DNA from: Alistipes sp.
GTDB taxonomy: Bacteria > Bacteroidota > Bacteroidia > Bacteroidales > Rikenellaceae
Length of the DNA: 35,973 nt
NCBI GenBank assembly: GCA_017481925.1
Contig: JAFUOK010000077.1
Span: 1 to 35,973 of the forward strand
Direction: 5' to 3'
Notes under the pieces: generated by a model
Told to the model about the DNA's origin: nothing
Databases searched by the model: none
What the model saw: only the letters and a program-made list of their open reading frames with translations
Made by a program: the position numbers and the translations under genes
Part shown: one piece after another, positions 8,430-17,319 of the stretch
How the letters are laid out: every line of letters starts with the position of its first letter
Position numbering within the stretch: the stretch's first letter is position 1

Positions 8430-8460
8430 CAAATTTAACGATTTTTCCACTAAAAACAAA
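8430..8460 (-). promoter_or_regulatory. glpKF promoter
   Basis: On the minus strand TTTG (8457-8460), a 19-nt spacer and TAAATTTG (8430-8437) match both halves of the Bacteroidota housekeeping promoter. The -33 box lies inside the T-rich tail of the upstream gene's terminator. Confidence 0.82.
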
Positions 8461-8488
8461 AGGGCTACCGAGAAAACCTCAGCAGCCC
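8451..8488 (-). terminator. terminator of the polysaccharide operon
   Basis: Minus-strand stem GGGCTgCtGAG with its complement (8462-8488), followed by a TTTTGTTTTT run. It sits 26 nt after the stop of the aminotransferase gene, and its T-run overlaps the glpK -33 box. Confidence 0.75.
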
Positions 8489-8513
8489 AACATATTATTA
8501 CTCATAAATCGCT

Positions 8514-9716
8514 CTACGGCATCACACGACCCGGATAAGCCTCCAACGCCTTGCCCAATATGAAGAGAGCACGACGCAAATCCTCCTTCTTTAGCACATA
8601 GGCGATACGCACCTCGTTGCGGCCCTTGGTGGGATCCATATAGAAGCCCGATGCAGGGGCAGTCATAACCGTCTCTCCCTCATACTCAAACTCCGAGAGG
8701 CACCAAGCGCAGAACTTGTCGCTGTCGTCGATCGGAAGACTTGCAACCGTATAGAAAGCACCCATAGGGATGGGCGAATAGACTCCGGGGATCTTGTTCA
8801 AGCCATCGATAAGGCAGTTACGACGCTCGATATACTCCTCGTAGGTGCGGATCATATACTTGCGTGGAACGTCGAGCGAAGCCTCGGCCACAATCTGACC
8901 AATAAGCGGCGGACTAAGGCGTGCCTGGCAGAACTTCATCACAGCCTTACGCAGTTCGTGGTTCTTGGTGATCAGCGCACCGATGCGGATGCCGCACTCC
9001 GAGTAACGCTTCGACACGGAGTCGATAAGCACCACATTCTGCTCAATACCCTCCAGGTGGCAGGCCGAGATATAGGGCGAGCCCGTATAGATAAACTCAC
9101 GATAGACCTCATCCGAGAAGAGGAACAGATCGTACTTCTTCACCAGATCGCGGATGCGGTTCATCTCCTTGCGGGTGTAGAGGTAGCCCGTAGGGTTGTT
9201 GGGGTTACAGATCAGAATACCGCGTGTACGCTCGTTGATAAGCTCCTCAAACTGCTCAACCTTGGGCAACGAGAAACCCTCCTCGATAGAGGTCGAGACG
9301 GTGCGGATAACGGCTCCTGCCGAGATAGCAAAGGCCATATAGTTGGCGTAGGCGGGTTCGGGGACAATGATCTCGTCACCAGGGTTAAGGCACGACATAA
9401 AGGCAAACAGCACGGCCTCCGAGCCTCCCGTGGTGATGATAATATCGTCTGCAGAGAGTTTTATCTGATATTGGTCGTAGTAGCCAACCAACTTCTCTCT
9501 TAACGACAGGAATCCGTCGCTGGGGCTATACTCCAACAGTGTGCGGTCAATGGTCTTGAGCGCATCCAGACCCTCCTGCGGCGTAGGCAGGTCGGGCTGA
9601 CCGATATTGAGATGATAGACCTTCACGCCACGACGCTTGGCTGCGTCAGCCAAGGGTACCAACTTTCTAATAGGCGATGCCGGCATACGGATCGCACGTT
9701 CTGAAATATTGGGCAT
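8514..9716 (-). CDS. PLP-dependent aminotransferase, class I/II (aspartate aminotransferase-like)
   Basis: A 400-residue fold-type I aminotransferase. Visible marks: LNIGQPDLPTP near the N terminus, the PLP-contacting NPNNPTGYLYT, SDEVYREFIY, the Schiff-base lysine in DSVSKRYSECGIRIG, and NEVRIAYVL with the carboxylate-binding Arg near the end. It most resembles aspartate aminotransferase and related amino-acid transaminases; the exact amino donor cannot be read. It starts 9 nt after the stop of the WecA-like gene and is the last gene before an intrinsic terminator, so it is transcribed with a polysaccharide-assembly set. It could supply an amino sugar or amino acid step, but its sequence looks like a general amino-acid enzyme and not a sugar aminotransferase of the DegT family. 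Co-transcription may be incidental. Confidence 0.9.
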   Translation of the reverse strand: MPNISERAIRMPASPIRKLVPLADAAKRRGVKVYHLNIGQPDLPTPQEGLDALKTIDRTLLEYSPSDGFLSLREKLVGYYDQYQIKLSADDIIITTGGSEAVLFAFMSCLNPGDEIIVPEPAYANYMAFAISAGAVIRTVSTSIEEGFSLPKVEQFEELINERTRGILICNPNNPTGYLYTRKEMNRIRDLVKKYDLFLFSDEVYREFIYTGSPYISACHLEGIEQNVVLIDSVSKRYSECGIRIGALITKNHELRKAVMKFCQARLSPPLIGQIVAEASLDVPRKYMIRTYEEYIERRNCLIDGLNKIPGVYSPIPMGAFYTVASLPIDDSDKFCAWCLSEFEYEGETVMTAPASGFYMDPTKGRNEVRIAYVLKKEDLRRALFILGKALEAYPGRVMP

Positions 9717-9725
9717 ATTCTCTTA

Positions 9726-10895
9726 CTAACCTAAAAACTTCTTTCCGTCGAGCATACGCTGAATCTTCAGCAGGACACCCGTACGATGAATACTATGTTT
9801 TGCGACAAAGGCCTGCATCGAGGCATAGGTCGCAGGACAATGGTTGCGAATCCACTCAACACCATAGTACAAACCTGTGGTAGCCAGCAAACCCGATGCT
9901 ATTGTGACATACAGCTGCACCTCGGGGCTACAGTCAAAGACATTGCACATATGCCAAGCGACAACGACCAGGCCATTGAGGAAGATGACATTCAACGCCG
10001 TAATGACGTGGCTGAAACCCAAGGCAATAAACATATGGTGGAGGTGAGTCTTATCGGGACTAAAGGGCGAGCGACGCTGCAATATACGGGCAGTCATAAC
10101 TCGCAGAGTATCGAACACGGGCACAGCCAATACAGCCAACGTGAAGCTGATCGTAGAGCCCGTAACCACATCGTAGCCCGACTGGATAACACGCATCACA
10201 AAGAGCGAGCAAATAAAGCCAAGCACCAATGAGCCGCCATCGCCCATAAACATCTTATAGCGGTGACCGAACATATTATGCAGCATAAAGGGAATGAGTG
10301 CTCCAAAGACAGAGTATGCAAGCACAGCATACGACACATCGCCCATACGCTGGAAGCAGACGGCGAACATAATCGCAGCAAACATACCATAGCCCGAGCA
10401 GAGGCCATCCACACCATCGATAAGGTTGATGGAGTTGATAATACCCACGCACGAAACCAGCGTAAGCGCAATGGCAACAACCGTAGGCAACTTATATATG
10501 CCCCACAAGCCGTGGAAGTCGTCGATATAGATACCACCCAGGAACATCATCAGGCAGACGGTGAATATCTGCAAGCCAAAGCGCAAGCGCGGCGAGAGAT
10601 TCAGGATGTCGTCACCCACGCCCGTATAGAGCATAATAAGCATGGCGATGATAAGCTCGAACTGTATGCTCATTTCGGGAATGTAGTATCCAGCAACACT
10701 GAGGCTGAACATTAGACCGATAAACACACCCACACCGCCCAGCACAGGGATGGGTACCTTGTTGAGCTTACGGGCATTGGGATTATCGACAATGTTCTTC
10801 AGTTTGGCGATCTTCACCAGTTTGGGGTGGACTGCAGATACAACAATAGCTGCAATTAATATCGGCAATACTACCGAATATACAACATCTGCCAT
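9726..10895 (-). CDS. undecaprenyl-phosphate N-acetylhexosamine 1-phosphate transferase (WecA/MraY family)
   Basis: A 389-residue polytopic inner-membrane enzyme that transfers a sugar 1-phosphate from a UDP-sugar to undecaprenyl phosphate, the first step of many surface glycans. Signature sequences are GVGDDILNLSPRLR (aspartates on the cytosolic face), NLIDGVDGL, KMFMGDGGS and the HLHHM histidine motif that marks the WecA side of the family rather than MraY. About ten or eleven hydrophobic helices are visible. The C-terminal 40 residues are basic and cytosolic. It lies 24 nt downstream of the Wzz-like gene in an operon with a Wza-like exporter, so it is probably the initiating transferase of a capsule, exopolysaccharide or O-antigen-like polymer, most often using UDP-GlcNAc. 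Glycosyltransferases for the rest of the polymer are not in the window. Confidence 0.92.
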   Translation of the reverse strand: MADVVYSVVLPILIAAIVVSAVHPKLVKIAKLKNIVDNPNARKLNKVPIPVLGGVGVFIGLMFSLSVAGYYIPEMSIQFELIIAMLIMLYTGVGDDILNLSPRLRFGLQIFTVCLMMFLGGIYIDDFHGLWGIYKLPTVVAIALTLVSCVGIINSINLIDGVDGLCSGYGMFAAIMFAVCFQRMGDVSYAVLAYSVFGALIPFMLHNMFGHRYKMFMGDGGSLVLGFICSLFVMRVIQSGYDVVTGSTISFTLAVLAVPVFDTLRVMTARILQRRSPFSPDKTHLHHMFIALGFSHVITALNVIFLNGLVVVAWHMCNVFDCSPEVQLYVTIASGLLATTGLYYGVEWIRNHCPATYASMQAFVAKHSIHRTGVLLKIQRMLDGKKFLG

Positions 10896-10919
10896 AATAG
10901 TATATTTTAGGGATTGATT

Positions 10920-12092
10920 TTACTCTACATCACTCTTTGCGGGGAGCTCCTTCACAATGCGCTTCATGCGCTCCGAACCCACGATCTCCGCCACAGCGGG
11001 AACAAGCAATACACAACCCATACCGGCAACAGCACCGAGGAATGTAAAGGCAAAGAGAATCATTGCTCGCTGAGGCTTACTCTTCTTATAAGGTACCGTA
11101 ACGGGCTTGATAACGGTCAGAATAGGAGTGGTCTCCTTAACCGAGATCTTGGCCTGTTCAACCTGCTGCGCAAGTGAAGTGTAAACACCCTGTGCCAGAG
11201 TATATTCTGCATCCAGACGCTCCATCTCCGTACGGGCAGCATAACGAGTAGTGTTCATATTGGCATCGCGCAGGCGGGCACGACGTGCCTGGACATCCTC
11301 AAAATTACGCTTTGCCTCATCGAAACGCTCCTGCACAAAGTCAAGATTTGACTGCACCTTCTCAATCTTAAACTCGGTAATATAGCGCTGCAACAACGTA
11401 AGGGTTGCCTGCGCCATCTGTGCCGCAGCAACAGCCTCGGGCATATTGGCGGTAATGGTTACATAACCTTTTTTGTCATCGAGCGAGATGCCGATGCTCT
11501 CGCCAAGAATCTGCATAGCATCATACTCATCCTTTGAGATAGTCTCGATTGCATTGCTATCGCCTCCTACACCGCTATAATCGGGCTCGGGCTGCTCACC
11601 ACGAATGGCATTGAGGATAGTAAAGGGCAGACCGATGGTATACTTCTTAATATACGAGAAGACACTCGGCTTATTATACTCCTCCGATGTATAGTAGTCA
11701 AAGAAACTTACGGGATGACCAACCTCCTCAAAATCAATCATAGTCTGCATCAACTCCTTACGGAACGTTGTACTACCCATGATATTCTCATATACCTCGG
11801 GCGAAAGACTCTCGGCACTCTGAACTGCGTTAAGGTTGATACCCGCCAACGCCGCCAGCGAACTCATACTTGATGAAGCACCCGATTTGGACGTTTGCGG
11901 CACCACATCGCACGATGCGGTAAAGACCTTGGGGCTAAAGAGAGCCACGAGCACTCCCAGCACCATAAAGACCGCCGTAACCTTGACAATAAGCCAGCGA
12001 TTGACCCACATACGCTGGATCAACTCCACAAGGTCGATCTCCTGCTCCTCGGGCAGGTTTGTATATTGATTCTGCATCTGATCCATAACCAC
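10920..12092 (-). CDS. Wzz-type polysaccharide chain-length determinant
   Basis: A 390-residue inner-membrane protein of the Wzz/PCP group. A short cytosolic N terminus (EEQEIDLVELIQRMW) leads to TM1 at about residues 33-52. A long periplasmic part then has coiled-coil character around residues 215-310 (Glu/Arg/Ala-rich helices), and the Pro-rich approach TPILTVIKPVTVPYKKSKPQR precedes TM2 at about 340-362. There is no C-terminal tyrosine kinase domain, so it belongs to the regulator-only class. In such systems it sets polymer length and bridges synthesis to the outer-membrane channel. The Wza-like gene upstream ends 2 nt before this start, giving near translational coupling, and the phosphosugar transferase follows 24 nt later. 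Confidence 0.9.
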   Translation of the reverse strand: MVMDQMQNQYTNLPEEQEIDLVELIQRMWVNRWLIVKVTAVFMVLGVLVALFSPKVFTASCDVVPQTSKSGASSSMSSLAALAGINLNAVQSAESLSPEVYENIMGSTTFRKELMQTMIDFEEVGHPVSFFDYYTSEEYNKPSVFSYIKKYTIGLPFTILNAIRGEQPEPDYSGVGGDSNAIETISKDEYDAMQILGESIGISLDDKKGYVTITANMPEAVAAAQMAQATLTLLQRYITEFKIEKVQSNLDFVQERFDEAKRNFEDVQARRARLRDANMNTTRYAARTEMERLDAEYTLAQGVYTSLAQQVEQAKISVKETTPILTVIKPVTVPYKKSKPQRAMILFAFTFLGAVAGMGCVLLVPAVAEIVGSERMKRIVKELPAKSDVE

Positions 12093-12094
12093 AA

Positions 12095-14614
12095 CTATTT
12101 AGTAGCAAGATTAATAGCCGAAATAACCACTGCACCCATTGATGCCGTAGATGAGAGCATCTGAACCAGCTGTGCCCAGTTGATAGGCTCCTTGGCCATC
12201 TTGCTCGGGATAATGATAATACTACCAGGTCGTACCTTTGCCGACATTCCCGAATCAACCATACCGTTCATATAGATTACAAATGCTCGATTCTTTCTTG
12301 CACGGTTATCAAAACCTCCGGCTGACTTGGCATAGTACTTCAGGTTCTTACCCTCCTTATAGGTTACCGAATTGGGATACATCACCGCTCCCATCACACG
12401 TACGGTACCGTTATACTCCGGAATAACAATCTGGTCGCCATCACGCAGCACCACATCGGCATCCGAGCCGGGACGCTCCAGGGCTGCGGCAAGGTCAATA
12501 CCTACGGTATATACATCCTGCAACTCCATACCAACCATACTCAGTGAGTCACGCTCTGAACCTGCCTGTTTGTCAATCATATCCTGCAATGACTCGCTCT
12601 GCTGACGCTCCTCGGCAGTCATACGACGCAACAGATAGGCACCCTCGATAAATGCTCCGGAGTTGGTGCCACCTGCAGCCGAGATGATCTCCGAGAGTCG
12701 CATATTGCGGCGTGCCAGGGGGTAATTACCTGCAAAGGCCACCTCGCCCTGTACTGTAACACTGCTCTGCGTGATATAGACGGGCGAACGGCGAATATAG
12801 ACCTGATCAAAGGGCTGCAACTCGAAATTAGAGCCATCTACCTTAAGGTCATTATCAATCTCCACCGTGAAGGTCTCGAACAGCGTCTCGCTGATCTGCA
12901 TACTCTTGGGATCCTTTATGCGACGTGTAACGGTAACATTAGCCGTAGATGCCGACTCCAGCAATCCGCCAGAGGCTACAACCAGATCCTCGATAGTCAT
13001 CTTATCGGCATAGGGGTATGTATCGGGACGAGCCACCGAACCGAAGATTGTAACCGAGTACTCCTCCTGCATCTCCTTAACCGACGCCACAACCAGCAAA
13101 TCATTTGCACGCAACGGCACATCAGCCACACGGCCTGCCATAAGAGCAGAGAGGTCGATAGCCTTGGCCTCCATAGTCCAGTCAGGCTTCTCGCGGTAAA
13201 GAACGGCACGTGCCATAAAGGCATCCTCACGCAGACCATCGGCGCGTGCGATAAGTTGCTTTACGGTCTTCACATTGTCGTCGATAGCGTAGTAACCCTC
13301 ACGATATACGGCACCCATCACCTCGACACGGTTCTCGTGGCGGTCAATGCTACCTGCAACCGATACCACATCGCCATCCTCCAGCGCAAAGCGATCCAGC
13401 TCGCCACCAGCCACGGTGAATGACTTATATGCTCCGCCCTGACGGCGTGTTACGCTGACCATATTGCGATTTGCATCGTTGGTGAACTCACCCGCGTAGC
13501 CGATCAAGTCGGCAACAGTCTCACCCGTGCGCATCTCATAGAACATCGGACGACGAACCTCTCCCGACACCTCGACCAGCTTGCCATAGGCTGACACTGA
13601 GATCAAATCGCCATCACGCAATGCCACGTCGCCCTCACTCTTGCCACGCAGAATATAGTCGTAAACATCCACCTCCGAGAAGAGCTTGCCACCACGATAG
13701 AGCTTGATGCTACGCAGTGTACCGATCTCATTCACACCACCCGCTACGTAGAGGGCGTGGAAGAGTGTAGCCAGCGAGGGGAGAGTATATGTGCCTGCAA
13801 CGCCTACCTCACCCATCACATTGACCTGGATGCTGCGGATACCGCTCAGCGTAAGGCTCATCTGCACAGTACCATCGTACAGTCCCTCGTAGATCGTGCC
13901 CAGAGCACCACGCATACGCTTGGTCGCCTCCGAGATGGTAAGGCCTGCAACGGTCACGGGACCTACATCGGGGATAACCACACGGCCATCGGGTGTAACC
14001 GTAGTCTGGTGTGTCATCTGCGAGTTGCCCCACACATCGACAATAATCTCATCACCTGCTCCCAGAACATAGTTCTCGGGGGTTGCGATATTGAGGTTGG
14101 GCTCAAATGTCATCTGCGAATTGCTGAACATATCCTGACCGAAGATCTTCAAGGTCTTGGTCGTCTCGTTCAACATTCCACGCAACTCAGGCATCAGGCG
14201 AAGCAATGAATCGCGCTGACGCTCCTCGGTAGCCACCTCACTGCGACCACGACGGGGATCGAAGTCACGTGCCTGATTGGTAAGAATCTTATAACGGGGG
14301 TCGTTTGTATTGAAGCGGAAGGTACCATCCTCGCCGAGGGTATATTGGATACCCGGCACATAACGGCCATTGATGTAGTATCCGTTCTGCCAGTCGCCCT
14401 GATTCGTGGTCTCGGTCTGCTGAGCCTGCGAAGCGGTGGTTGTCGCGTTGCTCTGACGTGTGCGACGCACATCCGTAGTACTGCGAGCCTTGCTGATCTG
14501 TGCCTGCGTGAGCGTACCATTACGGTATGCCTCCAGCAACTCCTGCTGACTCTGCGCCATAGCCACCGAACAAGCGGCCACAAGGGCAAATAAAAGAATT
14601 GAGATTTTTTTCAT
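12095..14614 (-). CDS. Wza-like polysaccharide export outer-membrane protein with SLBB repeats
   Basis: An 839-residue secreted protein. I start it at MKKISILLF (14614), five residues inside the longest frame, because this gives a clean signal peptide ending AMA. There is no lipobox Cys. After a Gln/Thr-rich linker, a polysaccharide export domain occupies about 165-245 (YVLGAGDEIIVDVWG, then TVTPDGRVVIPDVGPV). Several SLBB (beta-grasp) repeats follow to about residue 790, recognisable by repeated patterns such as VMGEV, VSGEVRRPMFYEM, VMGAVYREGYY, IFGSVARPDTYPY, VQGEVAFAGNYPL and VMGAVMYPNSV. A hydrophobic segment near the C terminus may span the outer membrane. It is the first gene of the operon ending at 8514, with its own promoter about 110 nt upstream. 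The family forms the export channel; the polymer is unknown. Confidence 0.92.
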   Translation of the reverse strand: MKKISILLFALVAACSVAMAQSQQELLEAYRNGTLTQAQISKARSTTDVRRTRQSNATTTASQAQQTETTNQGDWQNGYYINGRYVPGIQYTLGEDGTFRFNTNDPRYKILTNQARDFDPRRGRSEVATEERQRDSLLRLMPELRGMLNETTKTLKIFGQDMFSNSQMTFEPNLNIATPENYVLGAGDEIIVDVWGNSQMTHQTTVTPDGRVVIPDVGPVTVAGLTISEATKRMRGALGTIYEGLYDGTVQMSLTLSGIRSIQVNVMGEVGVAGTYTLPSLATLFHALYVAGGVNEIGTLRSIKLYRGGKLFSEVDVYDYILRGKSEGDVALRDGDLISVSAYGKLVEVSGEVRRPMFYEMRTGETVADLIGYAGEFTNDANRNMVSVTRRQGGAYKSFTVAGGELDRFALEDGDVVSVAGSIDRHENRVEVMGAVYREGYYAIDDNVKTVKQLIARADGLREDAFMARAVLYREKPDWTMEAKAIDLSALMAGRVADVPLRANDLLVVASVKEMQEEYSVTIFGSVARPDTYPYADKMTIEDLVVASGGLLESASTANVTVTRRIKDPKSMQISETLFETFTVEIDNDLKVDGSNFELQPFDQVYIRRSPVYITQSSVTVQGEVAFAGNYPLARRNMRLSEIISAAGGTNSGAFIEGAYLLRRMTAEERQQSESLQDMIDKQAGSERDSLSMVGMELQDVYTVGIDLAAALERPGSDADVVLRDGDQIVIPEYNGTVRVMGAVMYPNSVTYKEGKNLKYYAKSAGGFDNRARKNRAFVIYMNGMVDSGMSAKVRPGSIIIIPSKMAKEPINWAQLVQMLSSTASMGAVVISAINLATK

Positions 14615-14723
14615 ATTGCGAACTATCATAATTATCTATTATTCAACTATATATCACCTACAAGCACACTCGTTGCCGAGGCCTTATCACCTCAAAAACG
14701 ACCCGTAAGGGTATATATTGTCG

Positions 14724-14755
14724 CAAATATACGGAAAAATTGCCTTTTAAGCAAA
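14724..14755 (-). promoter_or_regulatory. promoter of the wza-wzz-wecA-aminotransferase operon
   Basis: Minus-strand TTTG (14752-14755), a 20-nt spacer and TATATTTG (14724-14731) form a full consensus promoter. Predicted start is near 14717, leaving a leader of about 100 nt. The leader contains short inverted repeats (ACCC/GGGT right at the start, and CTCG/CGAG near 14670-14680). Confidence 0.8.
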
Positions 14756-14793
14756 CTTTAGGCGTTCGAATATACGGCCGAAAACGCTCTCTG

Positions 14794-15375
14794 CTAACGC
14801 TTTTTGCCTTTGCGGGATTTCTTGCGCACCGACCACCCAAAGTGGCCTATCACCTTACCCAGCGAGAAATACTCGCCGTGAGAATAGACTATAGGTTCGG
14901 CTCTCTCAAGGTCAAGACGTCCCGTTTCGGGGTCAATCCACTGCTCATCAACGAGGACATTCACCACATCAGCCAGGAACATATCGTGCGAACCCAAAGG
15001 GATGATTTGCCGCACACGGCACTCAATGGATATGGGCGACTCCTCCAATGCGGGGGCCTTAACCACAGCGGCGGGAATGGGTGTTAAGCCCATCTCGCTG
15101 AACTTGTCGTAGTCCCTGCCCGAACGCACGCCACACCAGTCGGTTGCGCGAGCCAAAGAGGTGGTAGTGAGGTTGATAACAAACTCGCCCGTGCGTTTGA
15201 TTATGTCGTACGAATGGCGTTCGGGTCGCACCGAGATGTAGCACATCGGCGGGTTGGTGCACGCTGTGCCCGTCCACGCCACGGTAAAGAGGTTCTGCTC
15301 GTCGCCATCGCCGCAGCTCACCAGCACGGCAGGCAAGGGGTATATCATTGTTCCGGGTTTCCAACTCTGCTTCAT
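14794..15375 (-). CDS. flavin reductase family protein (FMN-binding split barrel)
   Basis: A 193-residue protein of the flavin reductase-like family. Family marks include the N-terminal YPLPAVLVSCGD, the central NLFTVAWTGTACTNPPMCYISVRPERHSY (split over FMN-contacting strands), GEFVINLTT and the late EPIVYSHGEYFSLG. These proteins bind FMN, and many reduce flavin with NAD(P)H or serve as small electron carriers; the partner cannot be deduced. The C terminus is strongly basic (RKKSRKGKKR), which is unusual and may suggest nucleic-acid or membrane contact. It is probably a single-gene unit: a 9-bp-periodic intergenic array lies upstream, and the wza promoter lies just past its stop codon. No terminator is obvious in the short gap. 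Confidence 0.9.
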   Translation of the reverse strand: MKQSWKPGTMIYPLPAVLVSCGDGDEQNLFTVAWTGTACTNPPMCYISVRPERHSYDIIKRTGEFVINLTTTSLARATDWCGVRSGRDYDKFSEMGLTPIPAAVVKAPALEESPISIECRVRQIIPLGSHDMFLADVVNVLVDEQWIDPETGRLDLERAEPIVYSHGEYFSLGKVIGHFGWSVRKKSRKGKKR

Positions 15376-15442
15376 AGTCGAGGAATTTTCCCCAAAGATA
15401 CCGAAGAGAATTCAAAATGCAAAATACAGAATGCAAAATGCG

Positions 15443-15550
15443 ATAGGTGCCATAAGTGTTATAGGTGATATAAGTGTTATAGGTGTAATACCCTTGCCTA
15501 TGCCCATTACACTTATTACACCTATTACACTAATTACACTTATTACACCC
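15443..15550. repeat. palindromic array of 9-bp units, copy A
   Basis: Twelve consecutive 9-bp units in exact register. The left arm has five units of type ATAAGTGTT or ATAGGTGTA, the centre two units (ATACCCTTG, CCTATGCCC), and the right arm five units of type ATTACACTT or ATTACACCT. The arms are complementary and could fold into one long hairpin. An AT-rich tail with degenerate TGTAATT steps follows to about 15585. A related array in inverted orientation is at 18429-18518. No coding role is visible. The array fills most of the 327-nt gap between the flavin reductase and gdhA, with the gdhA terminator in the remainder. Confidence 0.85.
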
Positions 15551-15586
15551 CTGTAATTTCTGTAATTGTGTAATTGTAATTTTGAA

Positions 15587-15628
15587 TTAAAAAGAATGGG
15601 ACTGCCTTATAACCATCGGCAATCCCAT
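15587..15628 (-). terminator. gdhA terminator
   Basis: Minus-strand stem ATGGGATTGCC (15618-15628) pairs with GGCAGTCCCAT (15596-15606) with one mismatch, followed by TTCTTTTTAATT. A second small GC hairpin (GGCGC/GCGCC, 15634-15653) lies between it and the stop codon. Confidence 0.82.
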
Positions 15629-15702
15629 CCTACGGCGCCAAAGCAACAGCGCCGACCCAAATACTTACGTCCTATAGTTTAACCTAACCTATCTACACGG
15701 TG

Positions 15703-17058
15703 TTATACGATACCCTGCGCCAGCATAGCCTCCGCAACGGTCATAAAACCTGCGATGTTGGCACCCTTCACGTAGTTCACGTAGCCATCATCCTCGGTAC
15801 CGTACTGCACGCATACGGCGTGAATCTTCTTCATAATCTCCTGCAACTTGGCATCTACCTCCTCGCCGCTCCACTTCAGACGCATAGAGTTCTGCGTCAT
15901 CTCAAGGCCTGAGGTAGCCACGCCACCAGCGTTCGACGCCTTACCGGGCGAGTAGAGAATCTTTGCCTTCTGGAAGCACTCGATAGCCTCGGGCGTAGAG
16001 GGCATATTAGCACCCTCGACAACGCACTTACAGCCATTAGCCACCAGCATAGCAGCCTGCTCGCCATTGAGCTCGTTCTGCGTAGCACAAGGCATAGCGA
16101 TATCGCACTTCACGCTCCAGGGACGCTCGCCCTCGAAGTACTGTGCCGAAGGATACTTCACGGCATACTCGCGGATGCGGCCACGAAGCATATTCTTCAA
16201 CTCAAAGATATACTGTAACTTATCCTCGTCGATACCATCGGGATCGTAGATATAGCCGTTAGAGTCGGACATCGTCACAACCTTTGCACCCAGCGAGAGA
16301 GCCTTCTCGGCTGCATACTGCGCCACATTACCCGAACCCGAAATAGCAACCACCTTGCCGGCATACGAATCACCCTTGGTAGCCAACATAGCCTGACCAA
16401 AGTAGCAAGCACCATAGCCCGTAGCCTCGGGACGCTTGATAGAGCCACCGAAGGTGATACCCTTACCTGTAAACGTACCCGTAAACTCGTTCTGCAGACG
16501 CTTGTACTGACCGAACATATAGCCCACCTCACGGCCACCTACACCAATATCACCTGCGGGCACGTCGGTGTCGGGACCAATATGACGATACAACTCGGTA
16601 ACGAAACTCTGGCAGAAGCGCATAATCTCCATATCAGACTTACCCTTGGGGTTGAAGTCCGAGCCACCCTTACCGCCTCCCATAGGCAGTGTAGTGAGTG
16701 AGTTCTTGAAGGTCTGCTCAAAGGCCAGGAACTTCAAAATGCTCAGGTTCACACTTGCGTGGAAACGGATACCGCCCTTGTAGGGGCCGATAGCGCTATT
16801 CATCTGCACGCGGTAGCCCTTATTGATCATAATCTCGCCATTGTCGGCCACCCACGGAACTCGGAACATTATGACACGCTCAGGCTCAGTGATGCGCTCC
16901 AACACCTTCATCTTAACGAGTTGGGGATTCTCCAATACATAGGGAGCTACGCTCTCAACAACCTCACGTACGGCCTGATGAAACTCGGGCTCATTGGGGT
17001 TCTTTGCCACCACGTCAGCCATAAATTGCTCGACGTACTCTTTAACTGTCGTGTTCAT
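15703..17058 (-). CDS. gdhA: NADP-type glutamate dehydrogenase
   Basis: A 451-residue hexameric-type glutamate dehydrogenase interconverting glutamate with 2-oxoglutarate and ammonium. Motifs: YKGGIRFHASVN, the catalytic-lysine region LPMGGGKGGSDF, PAGDIGVGGREVGYMFG, the dinucleotide-binding ISGSGNVAQYAAEKA (GxGxxA form typical of NADP-preferring enzymes) and the C-terminal NAGGVATSGLEM. Length matches bacterial GdhA, and no key residue is missing. It is a single-gene transcript with promoter box TAATTTTG (17090-17097), CTTG 19 nt upstream, and a terminator at 15587-15628. Bacteroidales use this enzyme as a main ammonium assimilation route. Confidence 0.97.
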   Translation of the reverse strand: MNTTVKEYVEQFMADVVAKNPNEPEFHQAVREVVESVAPYVLENPQLVKMKVLERITEPERVIMFRVPWVADNGEIMINKGYRVQMNSAIGPYKGGIRFHASVNLSILKFLAFEQTFKNSLTTLPMGGGKGGSDFNPKGKSDMEIMRFCQSFVTELYRHIGPDTDVPAGDIGVGGREVGYMFGQYKRLQNEFTGTFTGKGITFGGSIKRPEATGYGACYFGQAMLATKGDSYAGKVVAISGSGNVAQYAAEKALSLGAKVVTMSDSNGYIYDPDGIDEDKLQYIFELKNMLRGRIREYAVKYPSAQYFEGERPWSVKCDIAMPCATQNELNGEQAAMLVANGCKCVVEGANMPSTPEAIECFQKAKILYSPGKASNAGGVATSGLEMTQNSMRLKWSGEEVDAKLQEIMKKIHAVCVQYGTEDDGYVNYVKGANIAGFMTVAEAMLAQGIV

Positions 17059-17089
17059 AATCGTATGAGTTTATTAATTAATTATGTTG

Positions 17090-17120
17090 CAAAATTAGTA
17101 AAAATTATTAATAACACAAG
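17090..17120 (-). promoter_or_regulatory. gdhA promoter
   Basis: Minus-strand CTTG (17117-17120), 19-nt spacer, TAATTTTG (17090-17097). One mismatch in the -33 half. The leader is about 25 nt and AT-rich. Confidence 0.7.
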
Positions 17121-17260
17121 CGTTTTATAAATAAAAATCACAATTTTCTGCATACTTATTCCACATTTACCCTCAATATGCAGAATCTGCTTGCATAATT
17201 ATAGGCTTGAAAATTGTAGCATCTTACGCCCAATGATATAGATTATTCGGCAAAAAATAG

Positions 17261-17268
17261 TATCTTTG
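17261..17268 (+). promoter_or_regulatory. TAnnTTTG promoter box for the sialidase-fold gene
   Basis: TATCTTTG at 17261-17268. Because transcription should begin near 17275, the longest open frame (from 17266) cannot be the real protein start, which supports the ATG at 17320. Confidence 0.7.
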
Positions 17269-17319
17269 TATATATTTATTGCAAATTGGCACATTAAACT
17301 TAAAAATTATAACAACCTT

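Noticed and set aside
8514-14614. A complete capsule locus of the Upx type
   Set aside because: There are no UpxY/UpxZ-like regulators, no invertible promoter and no run of glycosyltransferases; only export, length control and initiation genes are here.
15443-15550. CRISPR-like repeats
   Set aside because: Units are 9 bp, contiguous, diverged and present in both orientations; there are no spacers and no cas genes.
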